From contig JAFSXD010000102.1 in assembly GCA_017444245.1 (NCBI GenBank), positions 1-36,703 on the forward strand: a stretch of 36,703 nt of DNA. The letters are read 5' to 3'. Below the pieces are notes generated by a model. It was not told the DNA's origin. It ran no database searches and saw nothing but the letters and a program-made list of their open reading frames with translations. A program made the position numbers and the translations under genes. The stretch is from Selenomonadaceae bacterium. GTDB lineage: Bacteria; Bacillota; Negativicutes; Selenomonadales; Selenomonadaceae. The first letter of the stretch is position 1, and each line of letters begins with the position of its first letter. Positions 7,266-16,685 of the stretch are shown in pieces.

Positions 7266-9254
7266 CTAAAATCCGCCGCCAATGGAGAAGTGGAAACGTC
7301 CGCCCTGCTTGCCGCGCCCGTAGTCCAACCGAAATGCTCCAAGCGGAGTGTTAAGCGCGACGCCAACGCCGATACTGCCATGAATATCGCCGCCTTTAGG
7401 GAAAAATCTTGAGTTCCACGCGCCGCCCCAATCTGTGAACACGATGCCTTGAACTCTCTTTGTCAGCGGGAAACGATATTCTAAAGTTGCAAGGAACATT
7501 CTGTTTCCACGAAATTGGTCGTCACGGTAACCGCGCAAACTGCTTTGTCCGCCGACGCGGAATTGGTTGAACTCCGTCAAATCGCCGCGCCCCCAACCGT
7601 ACGAGCCGCGCCATGCCCAAATTTGATCGTGATTTCCCGCCTTGATGAATTGTTGGTTGTCAACGGAAATTTTTTGAAATTTGAAGTCTCCGCCGAGAAG
7701 ACCGCCCCACTCAAAATCAATGGAGGAACGTCCGCCGCTCGTTGGGTTATAGATATTGTCGCGGGTGTCAGTGATGTGTTGGAACTCAATGCTACGCGTC
7801 GTGCCAAAATTTTCGTTGCGCCACTGTTCGCCTGATGCGCCGCTTCTGTCGCCCGCGTTGCCGCTTGACACGTGCCGGATGTAAGAATCTTTTCGTTGAC
7901 GAAGTGTAATAAAGTTTGTGGAATATTCGCTGAAAGGTCTGCTCAAAGTAATTTCGCCGCCGCTGTACCTTCTCATGTAACGTTCTTTCAAGTCGCCTTC
8001 GGTATCGTAATCGTAGTATTGATAGGTGCGGTGGTAGAATTTTAAAACGCCTGCGGTTTCTTTTCTGTCAAGCCAAGGACGACGATAGCTGAAAGTAAAA
8101 CCTTGTGCGTCGCGTTCGTTCGCGCTTTTTTCATACGTCACTGCAATTGAATCGCCCATGCCGAGAAAATTTCTGTCCGCGATATTTACTGAACCGATAA
8201 TGCCTTCAGACGTGTTATAGCCCGCGCCAACTCCGAAAGTGCCCGTGCGTCTTTCTTCGACGTTAATTTCCATAATTATGCCGTCGGGCTCAAAACCGGG
8301 ACTCATCTTTACGTTGACATCTTCAAAGAAACCGAGATTGTAAACCCTTTCCATTGAACGCCGCGCCAATTTTGCGTTGAAAGGTTCTCCAACTTTTTGG
8401 CGCATTTCGCGCAGGATAACTTTTTCCCTCGTCTTTGTGTTGCCCTTGACTTTGTAGCCTTCCAACATTCCTTCGGTGACGCGAATTTTTACAACGCCTT
8501 CGTTGCTAACTTGCAAGTCGGCAACTTTCATCCAAATATATCCGTCGTTGTGATATTTCTCCAGCATCGCCGTGATATTGTCATGCAAAGTGTTGGCGTT
8601 CAAAACTTCGCCGCGCTTTACCGTAATTAATTTTTCCAGTTCGCCTTCTTTGTAAACGGTGCTGCCTTCAATGACTACATCTTTCATTACGGGATGTTCC
8701 AGCATGTGGTAGGTTATCATCACGCCTTCGGGAATTTCGGAAAAAGTTTGATAGGCTTCGTAAAAATATCCGCTGTTGCGAATGGCGTTGATGTCGCGCA
8801 ATGCTCCCGCCGAAGTGAACGCATCGCCTTCGTGCATGAGCACGGCAGATTTTACCGTTGGCAAAGTTGAAGAGCTTGCGCCCTCAAAATCAATGTGGAC
8901 GACGGTCTTTCCTTCAAACTTTTTGATATATTCCAAGTACTCGGCGTCGCTTGCAGAAATCCGCGTGGAATTTTCCGGCGGCTTAGAATTTTCCGGCGTC
9001 GCAGGTGTTTCCGTTTTCTTTTCTGCGGCGGGCGCAACTTCTTCATGCGAATTGATATGCCCTTCTGATAGCGGCTTGGTGTCTTCAAAGGGTTTGTCAA
9101 CGGTTTGGTCTGAAGTTTGGGCATTTAAGGGAGTTTTATTGTTTAAATTTTCGTCGCCCCCCTTTGATGTAAATCCGAAAAGAAGCGGCAGAGCCAGTAG
9201 CACCGCGCCTATCGTGGCTATCTTTTTTTTCAATAAACATCGTTTAGTTCTCAA
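7266..9254 (-). CDS. bamA: BamA-like Omp85 outer-membrane assembly protein
   Basis: 662 aa. A basic, hydrophobic N-terminus (about residues 1-29) acts as signal sequence. A Pro/Glu/Thr-rich linker (31-100) follows, then three POTRA domains (about 117-187, 188-263 and 265-336, the last with GNTKTREKVI and NLGFFEDV) and a beta-barrel from ~338 to the end. The barrel carries the Omp85 hallmark as LRGY (about 573-576) and ends in phenylalanine. BamA inserts beta-barrel proteins into the outer membrane. E. coli BamA has five POTRAs, so three is short; diderm Firmicutes are known for reduced versions. Because tamB is directly upstream, a TamA-like role is the main alternative. The TTG start has GGAGG eight bases before it. 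Confidence 0.82.
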   Translation of the reverse strand: MRTKRCLLKKKIATIGAVLLALPLLFGFTSKGGDENLNNKTPLNAQTSDQTVDKPFEDTKPLSEGHINSHEEVAPAAEKKTETPATPENSKPPENSTRISASDAEYLEYIKKFEGKTVVHIDFEGASSSTLPTVKSAVLMHEGDAFTSAGALRDINAIRNSGYFYEAYQTFSEIPEGVMITYHMLEHPVMKDVVIEGSTVYKEGELEKLITVKRGEVLNANTLHDNITAMLEKYHNDGYIWMKVADLQVSNEGVVKIRVTEGMLEGYKVKGNTKTREKVILREMRQKVGEPFNAKLARRSMERVYNLGFFEDVNVKMSPGFEPDGIIMEINVEERRTGTFGVGAGYNTSEGIIGSVNIADRNFLGMGDSIAVTYEKSANERDAQGFTFSYRRPWLDRKETAGVLKFYHRTYQYYDYDTEGDLKERYMRRYSGGEITLSRPFSEYSTNFITLRQRKDSYIRHVSSGNAGDRSGASGEQWRNENFGTTRSIEFQHITDTRDNIYNPTSGGRSSIDFEWGGLLGGDFKFQKISVDNQQFIKAGNHDQIWAWRGSYGWGRGDLTEFNQFRVGGQSSLRGYRDDQFRGNRMFLATLEYRFPLTKRVQGIVFTDWGGAWNSRFFPKGGDIHGSIGVGVALNTPLGAFRLDYGRGKQGGRFHFSIGGGF

Positions 9255-9273
9255 ACTTCAATCCTCCCAAATT

Positions 9274-9303
9274 AGCTTGTAGCTTGTAGCTGTTAGCTTG
9301 TAG
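9274..9303. repeat. Heptamer tract, unit AGCTTGT
   Basis: Four 7-bp units (AGCTTGT twice, AGCTGTT, AGCTTGT) and a partial one, filling most of the gap between tamB and bamA. Confidence 0.8.
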
Positions 9304-9317
9304 AAATTTCCAAGTCA

Positions 9318-12300
9318 CTAAAAATTAAACTTCGCCTCAAGACCGAAAATATATTTTCCGTCCTCGCGCTCAACAGTGAAACCAATGCGATCGTTAATGT
9401 CATACTGAAAACCGTAACGAGTGATTTTGTCGCCCGTGATGCCCTGCGTGTAGCGCAACATGATTTTATCAGAAATGTACTTGCCGATAAAGATGTTAAA
9501 TTCATTTTGTCGGTTATTACTTTCGTCGTCGTGGTTATCGAACGCCGAGCCCGTGCCGCGCGTCAATCTGAATTGGTCAAAGCCTAAAGTCTTTCGTACG
9601 GTATCTTCAACGTCCGCCAATAAACTCATCTGCAAGCCAATCGCCAAAATATCCGACGCCGTAATATTTCCTTTGCCTTCAGCGTAATTTTCGCGCAGTG
9701 TCAGCAAATTTATAATTTCCGTCTGCGTCATCTCCGGACTTGAACTCAAATTGACTTGCATGTTGTTTAGAGAACCGTCAAGGTTTAAGAAAACTTGCGT
9801 GCGTGAAAATTTCGTATCCGCCGCAAAATGAATGCTTGGGAAAAACGAATCCATTTGATTGAAAGACGCCTCCCCTTCGCGAATATCGAAGACGCTGTTT
9901 GCATAAGTCAACGTTCCGCCGCGCTTGACGCTGATTGTTCCCGATTGACGCGGATGTTGCGTCGAGCCTTCAAAGTGCGCCGAACCAACCAAGTACATGT
10001 CATACAAGTGCGAACTGTACAGATGAACTTTGTCGCCGAGATTTATCATGATGTCCATCAACGCCAGCGGCAACGGATCATCAGAATCCGGAATACTTGG
10101 TACGCTGATCGTGCACTTGTCCAAATCCAAATGCCCCGCAATCTTCGGCAAAATTCCAAAGAAAGTTTTTTCTTCCGTCACGGAAAATTCTGCGTTCAAT
10201 GGACCGTTGAAGAAGGAACTTTTTATATCGAGTTCATTAGCCGTTAAGTTGAAATTATAACCGTTGAGTGAGAAATTTGCAAAGTTAAATCCGCCGTTCA
10301 GATTAAAAATTCCGCCGCCGATGTTGCCCGTGAACTGTTCTAAATCAAATCGATCGTCTTTGAACACCGAAGAAATATTAAAGTGCTCAATCGGATTGGA
10401 CATGAATTTTAATTTAATCGTGCCGTCTTTAACTAAAATTCCTCCGTTGATTTTCGGATTGTTCAGCGTTCCCGTCACGTCCAAGTTGCCGTCAACGTCG
10501 CCGACCGCCCATTCAACATATTTGTCGAAGACCGGCAACAAAGTTAAATCCGCCTCGTTCAAAGAAATTTTCAAATCGAATTGCTGATTGCTTGAAAGAT
10601 TTTCGCCGGGATCTATGTACAAAGATTGAATTGGAACTTTACCTTTTGCGCTTGCCTTTAAACTTTTTTCGGCAATGTTGCGTTGGACAAAAAATTCTTG
10701 AACGTCGAAGACCCAATCGCGGAATAAAATGTGAGCCTTCAGTAAATCGAATGCCGCTCCGTTGACGCTGCCCGCCGCCGTCAAATTTCCTTCAGCTTGA
10801 GGATTTTCCAGATTGCCGCCGACTTTTACTTCAGCGTTCGCCGTCCCTTTTACGTCCACGTCCACGCCCGCAAGCCCGCTGAACATTTTCAATTCAATTT
10901 CTTTTGCAGTCAAATCCAAATCCAAATCGCCCGACGGATTTATCGTCCCCAGCAAATTAAATTCTCCTTCTTCGTTCTGCCTGCCGTGCATTTTTTTGAA
11001 GTAAATCATTCGATCCGCAAGCGTCACTTCAAGTTCCACATCGTGAATGTAACAGCCGCCAACTTCGCCCTGCATAATATTTCCGTTGACGACGAAGGAA
11101 GGATTTTTCAGCGTGTTGCCGAGACGAATTTCACTGTTCAAGTTTCCCGTTATCGGCAAATTTTTTGTGTTGAAAAGTGCCAGCAACGAAGTAATGTCAA
11201 CGTTTTGCACGGTAACCAAGCCGTTGATTAAATCAGTCGTTGAATTTGAATCCAAATTCATTTTGAAAAGACCGTCGCCTTGATTAAATTCAAAATTTTT
11301 GCACCTGAACTGCTCGTTACTTATGTCAACTTCTCCATGAACATTTTCAATATCGACGCCGTTCAAATTCATTGCCGGCGAATTGAAACGACCGACAAAT
11401 TCCGGAGAATCCAAAGTTCCGCTCAAATTTCCTTCAAAAGTTCCATGCCCTTCCGCGTGATAATTTTCCGGCAACTTGTATTGAATGCGTTTTAAGCTGA
11501 TGTCTTTACCTTCAACGACAAAATCAAGCGCGCCTGTCTTGTTGTCAAAAGTTCCGTCCAAAACAACGTCAACCATCGGCGAAGTCACGTAGAAATTTTT
11601 CAGCCGCAACTTTTCATTTTCGTAGGAGTATTCGCCTTCCATGCCGCTGATTAAAAATCCGTAATAAGTTCCGTATTTGAAATGAACATTGCCGACGACG
11701 TTGGGATTGTCCAGCGTCCCCGTAATTCTCAACTTGTTGCTGATGTTGCCCGTCAATTTTTGATCCGGCGCAACGAGCGCAACAATATCTTCAAGCCGCG
11801 CGTCAACCGTATCGACTTCCAAATTTATTTTCTTATCGCCCGTCAAGCCGACAGTTCCGGAATTGACTGTCCAAATAATTTTTCCGTCCCGCTCCAAAGT
11901 AAATTTGTTGACGTTGATGTTGTCCAGACCGCCTGAAGCTTCAAGCTTAATTGAATCGTACGGTTGCTTGAATAAAACGCCTTTGAAATTTTCGTCGCGT
12001 TCATTATTAACGGCTGAAAGTTTCAACGCAATTTCCGGCGCGGAGACACTGCCTGAAATTTTTCCGCTTAAGTCTGACAGTCCGCTGACATCAATCGAAT
12101 CATTGAACGCTTTCAACGCCGCCAAATCGACGTGCGACGCAAAAAAATTCAAGTCAAGTTTATTTCCCTTCGCCACTACGCCTTCAACGCCGATTGCGCC
12201 ATTGTTCGGCAAAACTGCGTTGAGATTGTCGATTTTCAAAATATTTTCGTCGTAGTAAAACGACGCCTTAGCATCATCAATGTTGAATCCTTGAAAATCT

Positions 12301-13694
12301 GCGCGGGAAGTTTCAGCACTGCCAAAAATTTTAAACTTCGACATATCCGAGCCGACGCCGTTTAAAGCAACGTCCGCGAAAATTTCTCCGTTGAAGGGGG
12401 CGTCCGATTCGGCGAAAGATAAAATTTGTGCGGCGTCAATTCCGTTTGCTTTTGCGTGGGCGTTGTAAGCCATGCTCCGCGTGTCGATTTGACATTCCCC
12501 CGCTATTTGTCCGCCGAAAGTTTCGCCGGTTACGTCTGTCAAATAAATTTTTCCGTCAACATAATTTACGTGAGCGCGAACATTGCCGGCAGAAAAATTT
12601 TCGTAGGCAACGAAGGGCGAAAAAATATCCGCCTCAACTTGCGGATTTTTTGCAGTGCCGATGATATGCGCCGTAAAATCTGCCGCGCCCTCGACACCAA
12701 TATTTTCTATGATAGCGGCGGGCGAAAAATTTTCAGCCTCTGCGTTAATATCAAAAAAGGGTTCGCTGCCATTCGTGCGAACTTTTCCCCTAGCTTTTGC
12801 CGCTTGCCCGTTGGCTACAGCCGTTGCAGTGAATTTAACTTCCTTTTCGTCGACAGTAACTTTGCCGCGAATATTTTTAACTTCAGTTTCTTCAACTTTA
12901 ACTGCTCCGCCATGAACTTGCGAAGTCAAATTATATTTCAAAAAATCTCCACGCCGCGCAATTTTCAAAACGGGCGTATCTAAAATTCCGTCGTGAATTT
13001 CCAGCGACTCCGGCAATGTACCTTCCGGCAGGTAAGGCAACATTTTTTTCACGTCCACCCTGTCGAATCTTGCACGGATAAATTGATTTTCCATGCCGAC
13101 AGTTCCGACGAGATTTAATTTTGAGCCGAGCACATCAGCTTTCGCGACAACGTCAACCGCCGACAAATTCGCGCAGTCTGCAGTGAAGGAAACGCCGTCA
13201 ACAGAAATATTTTTTCCGTCAAAAGTGGCGTCAAGTGAGCTGTCCTCAACGATAACCGTCGCGCCGAAATGACTTTCGCCTGAAGTTTTTATTTTTATGT
13301 CATCAAAATTCCATGAATCGTCGCTACGTTTTTTCAAATTGGCTTTCGCGCCGACAATTTTAATTTCATCAATGGCGGCTGAAGGATCGTCGTACAGCGT
13401 GAAAAGTTTGAAGTCGACATGCGCCGCGTCCGCCGTCAAAATTTTTTCTGAATCTCTGTCAAAAATTTCAATGTCATGAATCGTAATTGAACTGCCGAGA
13501 ATATTTGACAAATTCAATTCGTCAACGTCGACTTTGCCGATTTTGACTTCAGTCCCAATGTAAGCAGAAGTTTCTTTCTCCGCCATTTTCAAGGCATTTT
13601 GTATGAGGGCGTCGCGCTGTGAATTTATGTAAACTCCGCCGACAAGCGCGCAGGTAGTGAGTATGCCTCCGGCGACTTTTACGAATTTATTCAC
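9318..13694 (-). CDS. tamB: TamB-family translocation and assembly module protein (DUF490)
   Basis: 1458 aa. One N-terminal membrane anchor (about residues 5-24) is followed by a very long periplasmic body of repeated beta-strands and the DUF490/TamB C-terminal domain: TYANSVFDIREGEASFNQ, TQTEIINLLTLREN, ASDILAIGLQMSL, and a final YTQGITGDKITRYGFQYD segment ending in F. TamB-type proteins are proposed to form a hydrophobic groove bridging inner and outer membrane, moving phospholipid and aiding outer-membrane protein assembly together with an Omp85 protein. That fits with bamA immediately downstream. The GTG start at 13694 has AAGGAG ten bases upstream. It is somewhat longer than E. coli TamB (1259 aa). 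It is intact, with no stop in nearly 4.4 kb. Confidence 0.93.
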   Translation of the reverse strand: MNKFVKVAGGILTTCALVGGVYINSQRDALIQNALKMAEKETSAYIGTEVKIGKVDVDELNLSNILGSSITIHDIEIFDRDSEKILTADAAHVDFKLFTLYDDPSAAIDEIKIVGAKANLKKRSDDSWNFDDIKIKTSGESHFGATVIVEDSSLDATFDGKNISVDGVSFTADCANLSAVDVVAKADVLGSKLNLVGTVGMENQFIRARFDRVDVKKMLPYLPEGTLPESLEIHDGILDTPVLKIARRGDFLKYNLTSQVHGGAVKVEETEVKNIRGKVTVDEKEVKFTATAVANGQAAKARGKVRTNGSEPFFDINAEAENFSPAAIIENIGVEGAADFTAHIIGTAKNPQVEADIFSPFVAYENFSAGNVRAHVNYVDGKIYLTDVTGETFGGQIAGECQIDTRSMAYNAHAKANGIDAAQILSFAESDAPFNGEIFADVALNGVGSDMSKFKIFGSAETSRADFQGFNIDDAKASFYYDENILKIDNLNAVLPNNGAIGVEGVVAKGNKLDLNFFASHVDLAALKAFNDSIDVSGLSDLSGKISGSVSAPEIALKLSAVNNERDENFKGVLFKQPYDSIKLEASGGLDNINVNKFTLERDGKIIWTVNSGTVGLTGDKKINLEVDTVDARLEDIVALVAPDQKLTGNISNKLRITGTLDNPNVVGNVHFKYGTYYGFLISGMEGEYSYENEKLRLKNFYVTSPMVDVVLDGTFDNKTGALDFVVEGKDISLKRIQYKLPENYHAEGHGTFEGNLSGTLDSPEFVGRFNSPAMNLNGVDIENVHGEVDISNEQFRCKNFEFNQGDGLFKMNLDSNSTTDLINGLVTVQNVDITSLLALFNTKNLPITGNLNSEIRLGNTLKNPSFVVNGNIMQGEVGGCYIHDVELEVTLADRMIYFKKMHGRQNEEGEFNLLGTINPSGDLDLDLTAKEIELKMFSGLAGVDVDVKGTANAEVKVGGNLENPQAEGNLTAAGSVNGAAFDLLKAHILFRDWVFDVQEFFVQRNIAEKSLKASAKGKVPIQSLYIDPGENLSSNQQFDLKISLNEADLTLLPVFDKYVEWAVGDVDGNLDVTGTLNNPKINGGILVKDGTIKLKFMSNPIEHFNISSVFKDDRFDLEQFTGNIGGGIFNLNGGFNFANFSLNGYNFNLTANELDIKSSFFNGPLNAEFSVTEEKTFFGILPKIAGHLDLDKCTISVPSIPDSDDPLPLALMDIMINLGDKVHLYSSHLYDMYLVGSAHFEGSTQHPRQSGTISVKRGGTLTYANSVFDIREGEASFNQMDSFFPSIHFAADTKFSRTQVFLNLDGSLNNMQVNLSSSPEMTQTEIINLLTLRENYAEGKGNITASDILAIGLQMSLLADVEDTVRKTLGFDQFRLTRGTGSAFDNHDDESNNRQNEFNIFIGKYISDKIMLRYTQGITGDKITRYGFQYDINDRIGFTVEREDGKYIFGLEAKFNF

Positions 13695-13725
13695 GGGTTA
13701 ACCGCTCCTTATCGCCAGTCCTCAT

Positions 13726-15261
13726 TTACTCCGCAATTACAACGCCGCTGTTATTTGAATCTGTATTAGTTCCGTAATTTGAATTGTAATCGGTGTTTGA
13801 AAGGTCTATCGTGACTGGTGGAGCAACTTCTTCTGTCTGCGGCTCATTTGATGCGTCCGGAACAATCGCGGCGTCTTCGCGAGCCTCTTGCGCGGTTTTT
13901 CCTTCTTCTTCGGCGGCAACGTAACGAGTGACATCAATTCCGACGGGAATACCCATTGCCTTATCGAGAGACGCTTTAGCCGTGTTGTAATTGTAAAGTG
14001 CCGTGTAATAATTTGTCTTCGCTTGAGTTAATTTATCCGACGCGTCCATAACGTCCAAGTTTGTGCCGACGCCCGCCGCGTAACGAACTTGAGCGATGTG
14101 GTAATCTTCTTCAGCACTCTTTATGGCAACTTGAGTTGTGGAAATATTTTTTTCTGCCGCGTGCAAAGTCAAGAACGCCGATTGAACGTCCAGCTGAATT
14201 GATTCACGAGTAGCGGCGGCGTCTTCTTGTGCGCTGATGAGTGCGGCTTCGGCTTGTCTGATTCGCGCTTCGGTAATTCCGCCGTCAAAAACATTCCACG
14301 ACGCATTCAAGCCGATTGACCATGATTCGCCGTCCGAATTTGGTTTGAAAGGAAATTCATTTGAAGATATGCCAACAGAACCGACGGCGTTAAGAGACGG
14401 TTTGTAACCCGCCTTCGCTGAACGTATATCAGATTCTGCGCGTTTAACTGCGTAATCGGCGGCGGCGGCATCGGGGCGATTTTCCAAAGCGTAAGCCGTG
14501 CAAGTTTGCAAATCCAGATTGTATTTATTATAAGTCAAAGTGTCCTGCGGATGGATAATCGTATCAGCAGAGAGCAAAATATAATTTGCTAAAGTTGCAA
14601 CGGCAATATCGTAATCATTTTGCGCGTTTACCAAAGATTGTTGCGCGTTAGCCAGACGAACTTCCGAAGAAAGGATATCCGCTTTCGCAACCGTACCTGC
14701 GCGGAATTGTGCGTTGACGTTTTTCAAATGTTCTTGCAAAGTTCGGACGTTGTCTTCATCAACTTTGATTAAATTGCGGCACTGCAAGACGTTGAAATAA
14801 TAAATCGTCGCTTGTTGACGAACTGCCTGCAAAGTATTTTCCAAATTTAAATCTGCGGCATTCAAACCGTAACGTGCGGCGATTCTTCCTTCCTTGTACG
14901 TCCCCGCAATGTCAATGGGAAGAGTGACTGACGCAGTTTCGCCAAAGCGGCGGTGTTTGTCGTCGGAATAAGTGCTTGCATTCGCGGGACCGCCACCAAA
15001 TCCCCAGTTTCCACCCAAGCTGACAATCGGAGTAGTTTGACGGCGCGCGTTTCTTAAACTCCAATAAGCGGATTCACGGCTTGCAATGGATTGTTTAATT
15101 ACACGATTATTTGCCAATGCCCGCTGTATTGTTTCGTCCAAATCCAAATTTATTTCCGGTGCTGCCTCCGCTGAAAATGAAAAACTCATCAGCCCTAAGG
15201 CAACTGCCATCGCCATTTTTTTTAAGCGCAACTTTTTTCCAATTTTGTTGAACAAATTCAT
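13726..15261 (-). CDS. tolC: TolC-family outer-membrane efflux protein
   Basis: 511 aa. The signal peptide ends near FSAEA before APEINLDL. Two repeats of the outer-membrane efflux protein family are present: LDETIQRALANN with ANAQQSLVNAQNDYDIA in the first half, and CTAYALENRPDAAAADYAVKRA with VDMDASDKLT-like coiled-coil helices (actual sequence LDVMDASDKLTQAKTNYYTA) in the second. It trimerises into the channel-tunnel used by tripartite pumps and type I secretion. After the last helix (KASLDKAMGIPVG) there is a ~70-residue acidic, then Ser/Asn-rich tail, longer than usual. The ATG at 15261 has GGAAGGTGG upstream. The pump it serves is not adjacent; an HlyD-like adaptor lies at 33.9 kb. Confidence 0.92.
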   Translation of the reverse strand: MNLFNKIGKKLRLKKMAMAVALGLMSFSFSAEAAPEINLDLDETIQRALANNRVIKQSIASRESAYWSLRNARRQTTPIVSLGGNWGFGGGPANASTYSDDKHRRFGETASVTLPIDIAGTYKEGRIAARYGLNAADLNLENTLQAVRQQATIYYFNVLQCRNLIKVDEDNVRTLQEHLKNVNAQFRAGTVAKADILSSEVRLANAQQSLVNAQNDYDIAVATLANYILLSADTIIHPQDTLTYNKYNLDLQTCTAYALENRPDAAAADYAVKRAESDIRSAKAGYKPSLNAVGSVGISSNEFPFKPNSDGESWSIGLNASWNVFDGGITEARIRQAEAALISAQEDAAATRESIQLDVQSAFLTLHAAEKNISTTQVAIKSAEEDYHIAQVRYAAGVGTNLDVMDASDKLTQAKTNYYTALYNYNTAKASLDKAMGIPVGIDVTRYVAAEEEGKTAQEAREDAAIVPDASNEPQTEEVAPPVTIDLSNTDYNSNYGTNTDSNNSGVVIAE

Positions 15262-15283
15262 GACGTTACCACCTTCCCGTTTT

Positions 15284-15320
15284 AGCTTGTAGCTTGTAGC
15301 TTGTAGCTTTTAGCTTGTAG
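15284..15320. repeat. Heptamer tract, unit AGCTTGT
   Basis: Five 7-bp units (AGCTTGT three times, AGCTTTT, AGCTTGT) between mlaD and tolC. It lies just upstream of the tolC ribosome site and ends two bases before the mlaD stop. Confidence 0.85.
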
Positions 15321-15321
15321 T

Positions 15322-16626
15322 TTAAAATTCCTGCTTGATGCCTAAGTATGCGGCGCGCTCATCTTTGTGATTTACATTGTGCCATTCGCCCAAAATATAA
15401 GTTGAGTCACTAACTTTGTATTGCGTCTTCAATCTTAACGTGGCGTCGTTGGGGTCGTAAGCTTCGGCGGTAAACTTCCATTTGTCGCCTGCGTAAGCGT
15501 CAAGACCAATGCCGGGCTTGCCTGCGATAATTCCCGCCCGCGCGCCGAAATCCGTACCAAATTTTTTTCCAACTTGAGCATTTAATTTCGTGCCGTCGCC
15601 AATACTTTCTGCGCCAATATCCAACGAAGTTTCCCCAACGGCAACGTCCACATTAAAATTTGTTTTCCATTGAGATTCGCCGCCGCTGTACATTACATCG
15701 ACAGAGGGAGTGACTTCAACTTTCGACGCGCCGTCGGCAATGCCTTCAACCTTGCCCAAAATTTTATCTGCGCGTGCCGTCAAACTTCTTGCGTTGGTTA
15801 TGGTGGCTTTCATATCTTCGGCAACTTTCGGATCGCTCACGATTCCGTTCATGCTTTCAGTCATGCTTGCAACATTTTTTGTCGTGTCAGAAATATTTTT
15901 CAGCGTCGCTCTCAAATCTTCAACGGTCTGCGGATCGCCCGCGAACTTGTCAATATTTTGCATCATGTGTTCGGCAGTCGCCATGCTTCGATTCATTCCG
16001 GACAAAACTCCGTCCAGTTGTGCCACAATGTTATTGATGTTCTCTTCGTTGTTCGCCGCCGTGCGCTCCATGATTTCCGTCATGCCGTTGATGTGTCCTG
16101 ACGCCTCTTTAATGTTATCGCTCATCACGACAACGGATTTTTGAAAGTTTTCATCGCCAACGATTGATTGCACAGAGCCGAGCAAGTCTTCAACTTTTCC
16201 CATGACTTTGTTGAGACTTTCAAACATGGCATTCATTCCGACTTCTTCGACGCCCAAAAGAAAATCGCCGTCTTTAACATAATCGCCGGTGCTTGTGCCG
16301 GGAATGATATTAATGAACCTTTCGCCCATAATTCCCACGCTGGTTATCGTAACTTTTGAATCAGTAGGAATTTTTGATTCGGCGTTAACGCGCATTACGA
16401 CAGTGACGCCGCCCGACGCCGCCGTTAAATCTTCGACTTTGCCAACGGATATTCCGTTCAACTTTACATCAGCTTGGGGCGAAAGTCCCAAAACTTGTTT
16501 GAAGTTCGCGAAAAGAACCATGTCGTTTTCGGAATCGAAATTGAAATTACCCAAAGTAAAAATTGCCGTACTTAACATCATCAGTCCGCCGATTGTAAAA
16601 GCCCCTACTTTTGCCGCCGCCGACAT
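15322..16626 (-). CDS. mlaD: MlaD-like MCE protein with a C-terminal barrel-like domain
   Basis: 434 aa. An N-terminal membrane anchor (about residues 7-27) is followed by an MCE domain (about 35-120; KQVLGLSPQADVKLNGISVGKV and GIMGERFINIIPG). Next comes a long helical stretch (about 135-300) with NEENINNIVAQLDGVLSGMNR. The C-terminal region (307-434) is built of alternating strands with aromatic girdle residues and ends in aromatic F (YLGIKQEF), as outer-membrane barrels do. E. coli MlaD is ~183 aa and lacks both extensions. In Veillonella parvula a MlaD of this layout has been described as a trans-envelope bridge for phospholipid traffic, and this protein matches that layout. It binds MlaE/MlaF at the inner membrane. 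The ATG has AGGTGG upstream. Confidence 0.9.
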   Translation of the reverse strand: MSAAAKVGAFTIGGLMMLSTAIFTLGNFNFDSENDMVLFANFKQVLGLSPQADVKLNGISVGKVEDLTAASGGVTVVMRVNAESKIPTDSKVTITSVGIMGERFINIIPGTSTGDYVKDGDFLLGVEEVGMNAMFESLNKVMGKVEDLLGSVQSIVGDENFQKSVVVMSDNIKEASGHINGMTEIMERTAANNEENINNIVAQLDGVLSGMNRSMATAEHMMQNIDKFAGDPQTVEDLRATLKNISDTTKNVASMTESMNGIVSDPKVAEDMKATITNARSLTARADKILGKVEGIADGASKVEVTPSVDVMYSGGESQWKTNFNVDVAVGETSLDIGAESIGDGTKLNAQVGKKFGTDFGARAGIIAGKPGIGLDAYAGDKWKFTAEAYDPNDATLRLKTQYKVSDSTYILGEWHNVNHKDERAAYLGIKQEF

Positions 16627-16643
16627 TATACCACCTCTTTGTT

Positions 16644-16685
16644 AGCTTTAAGCTTTAAGCTTTAAGCTTCAAGCTTCAAGCTTTT
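16644..16685. repeat. Heptamer tract, units AGCTTTA and AGCTTCA
   Basis: Six 7-bp units (AGCTTTA three times, AGCTTCA twice, AGCTTTT) filling the gap between mlaF and mlaD. The last base touches the mlaF stop codon. Confidence 0.87.
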
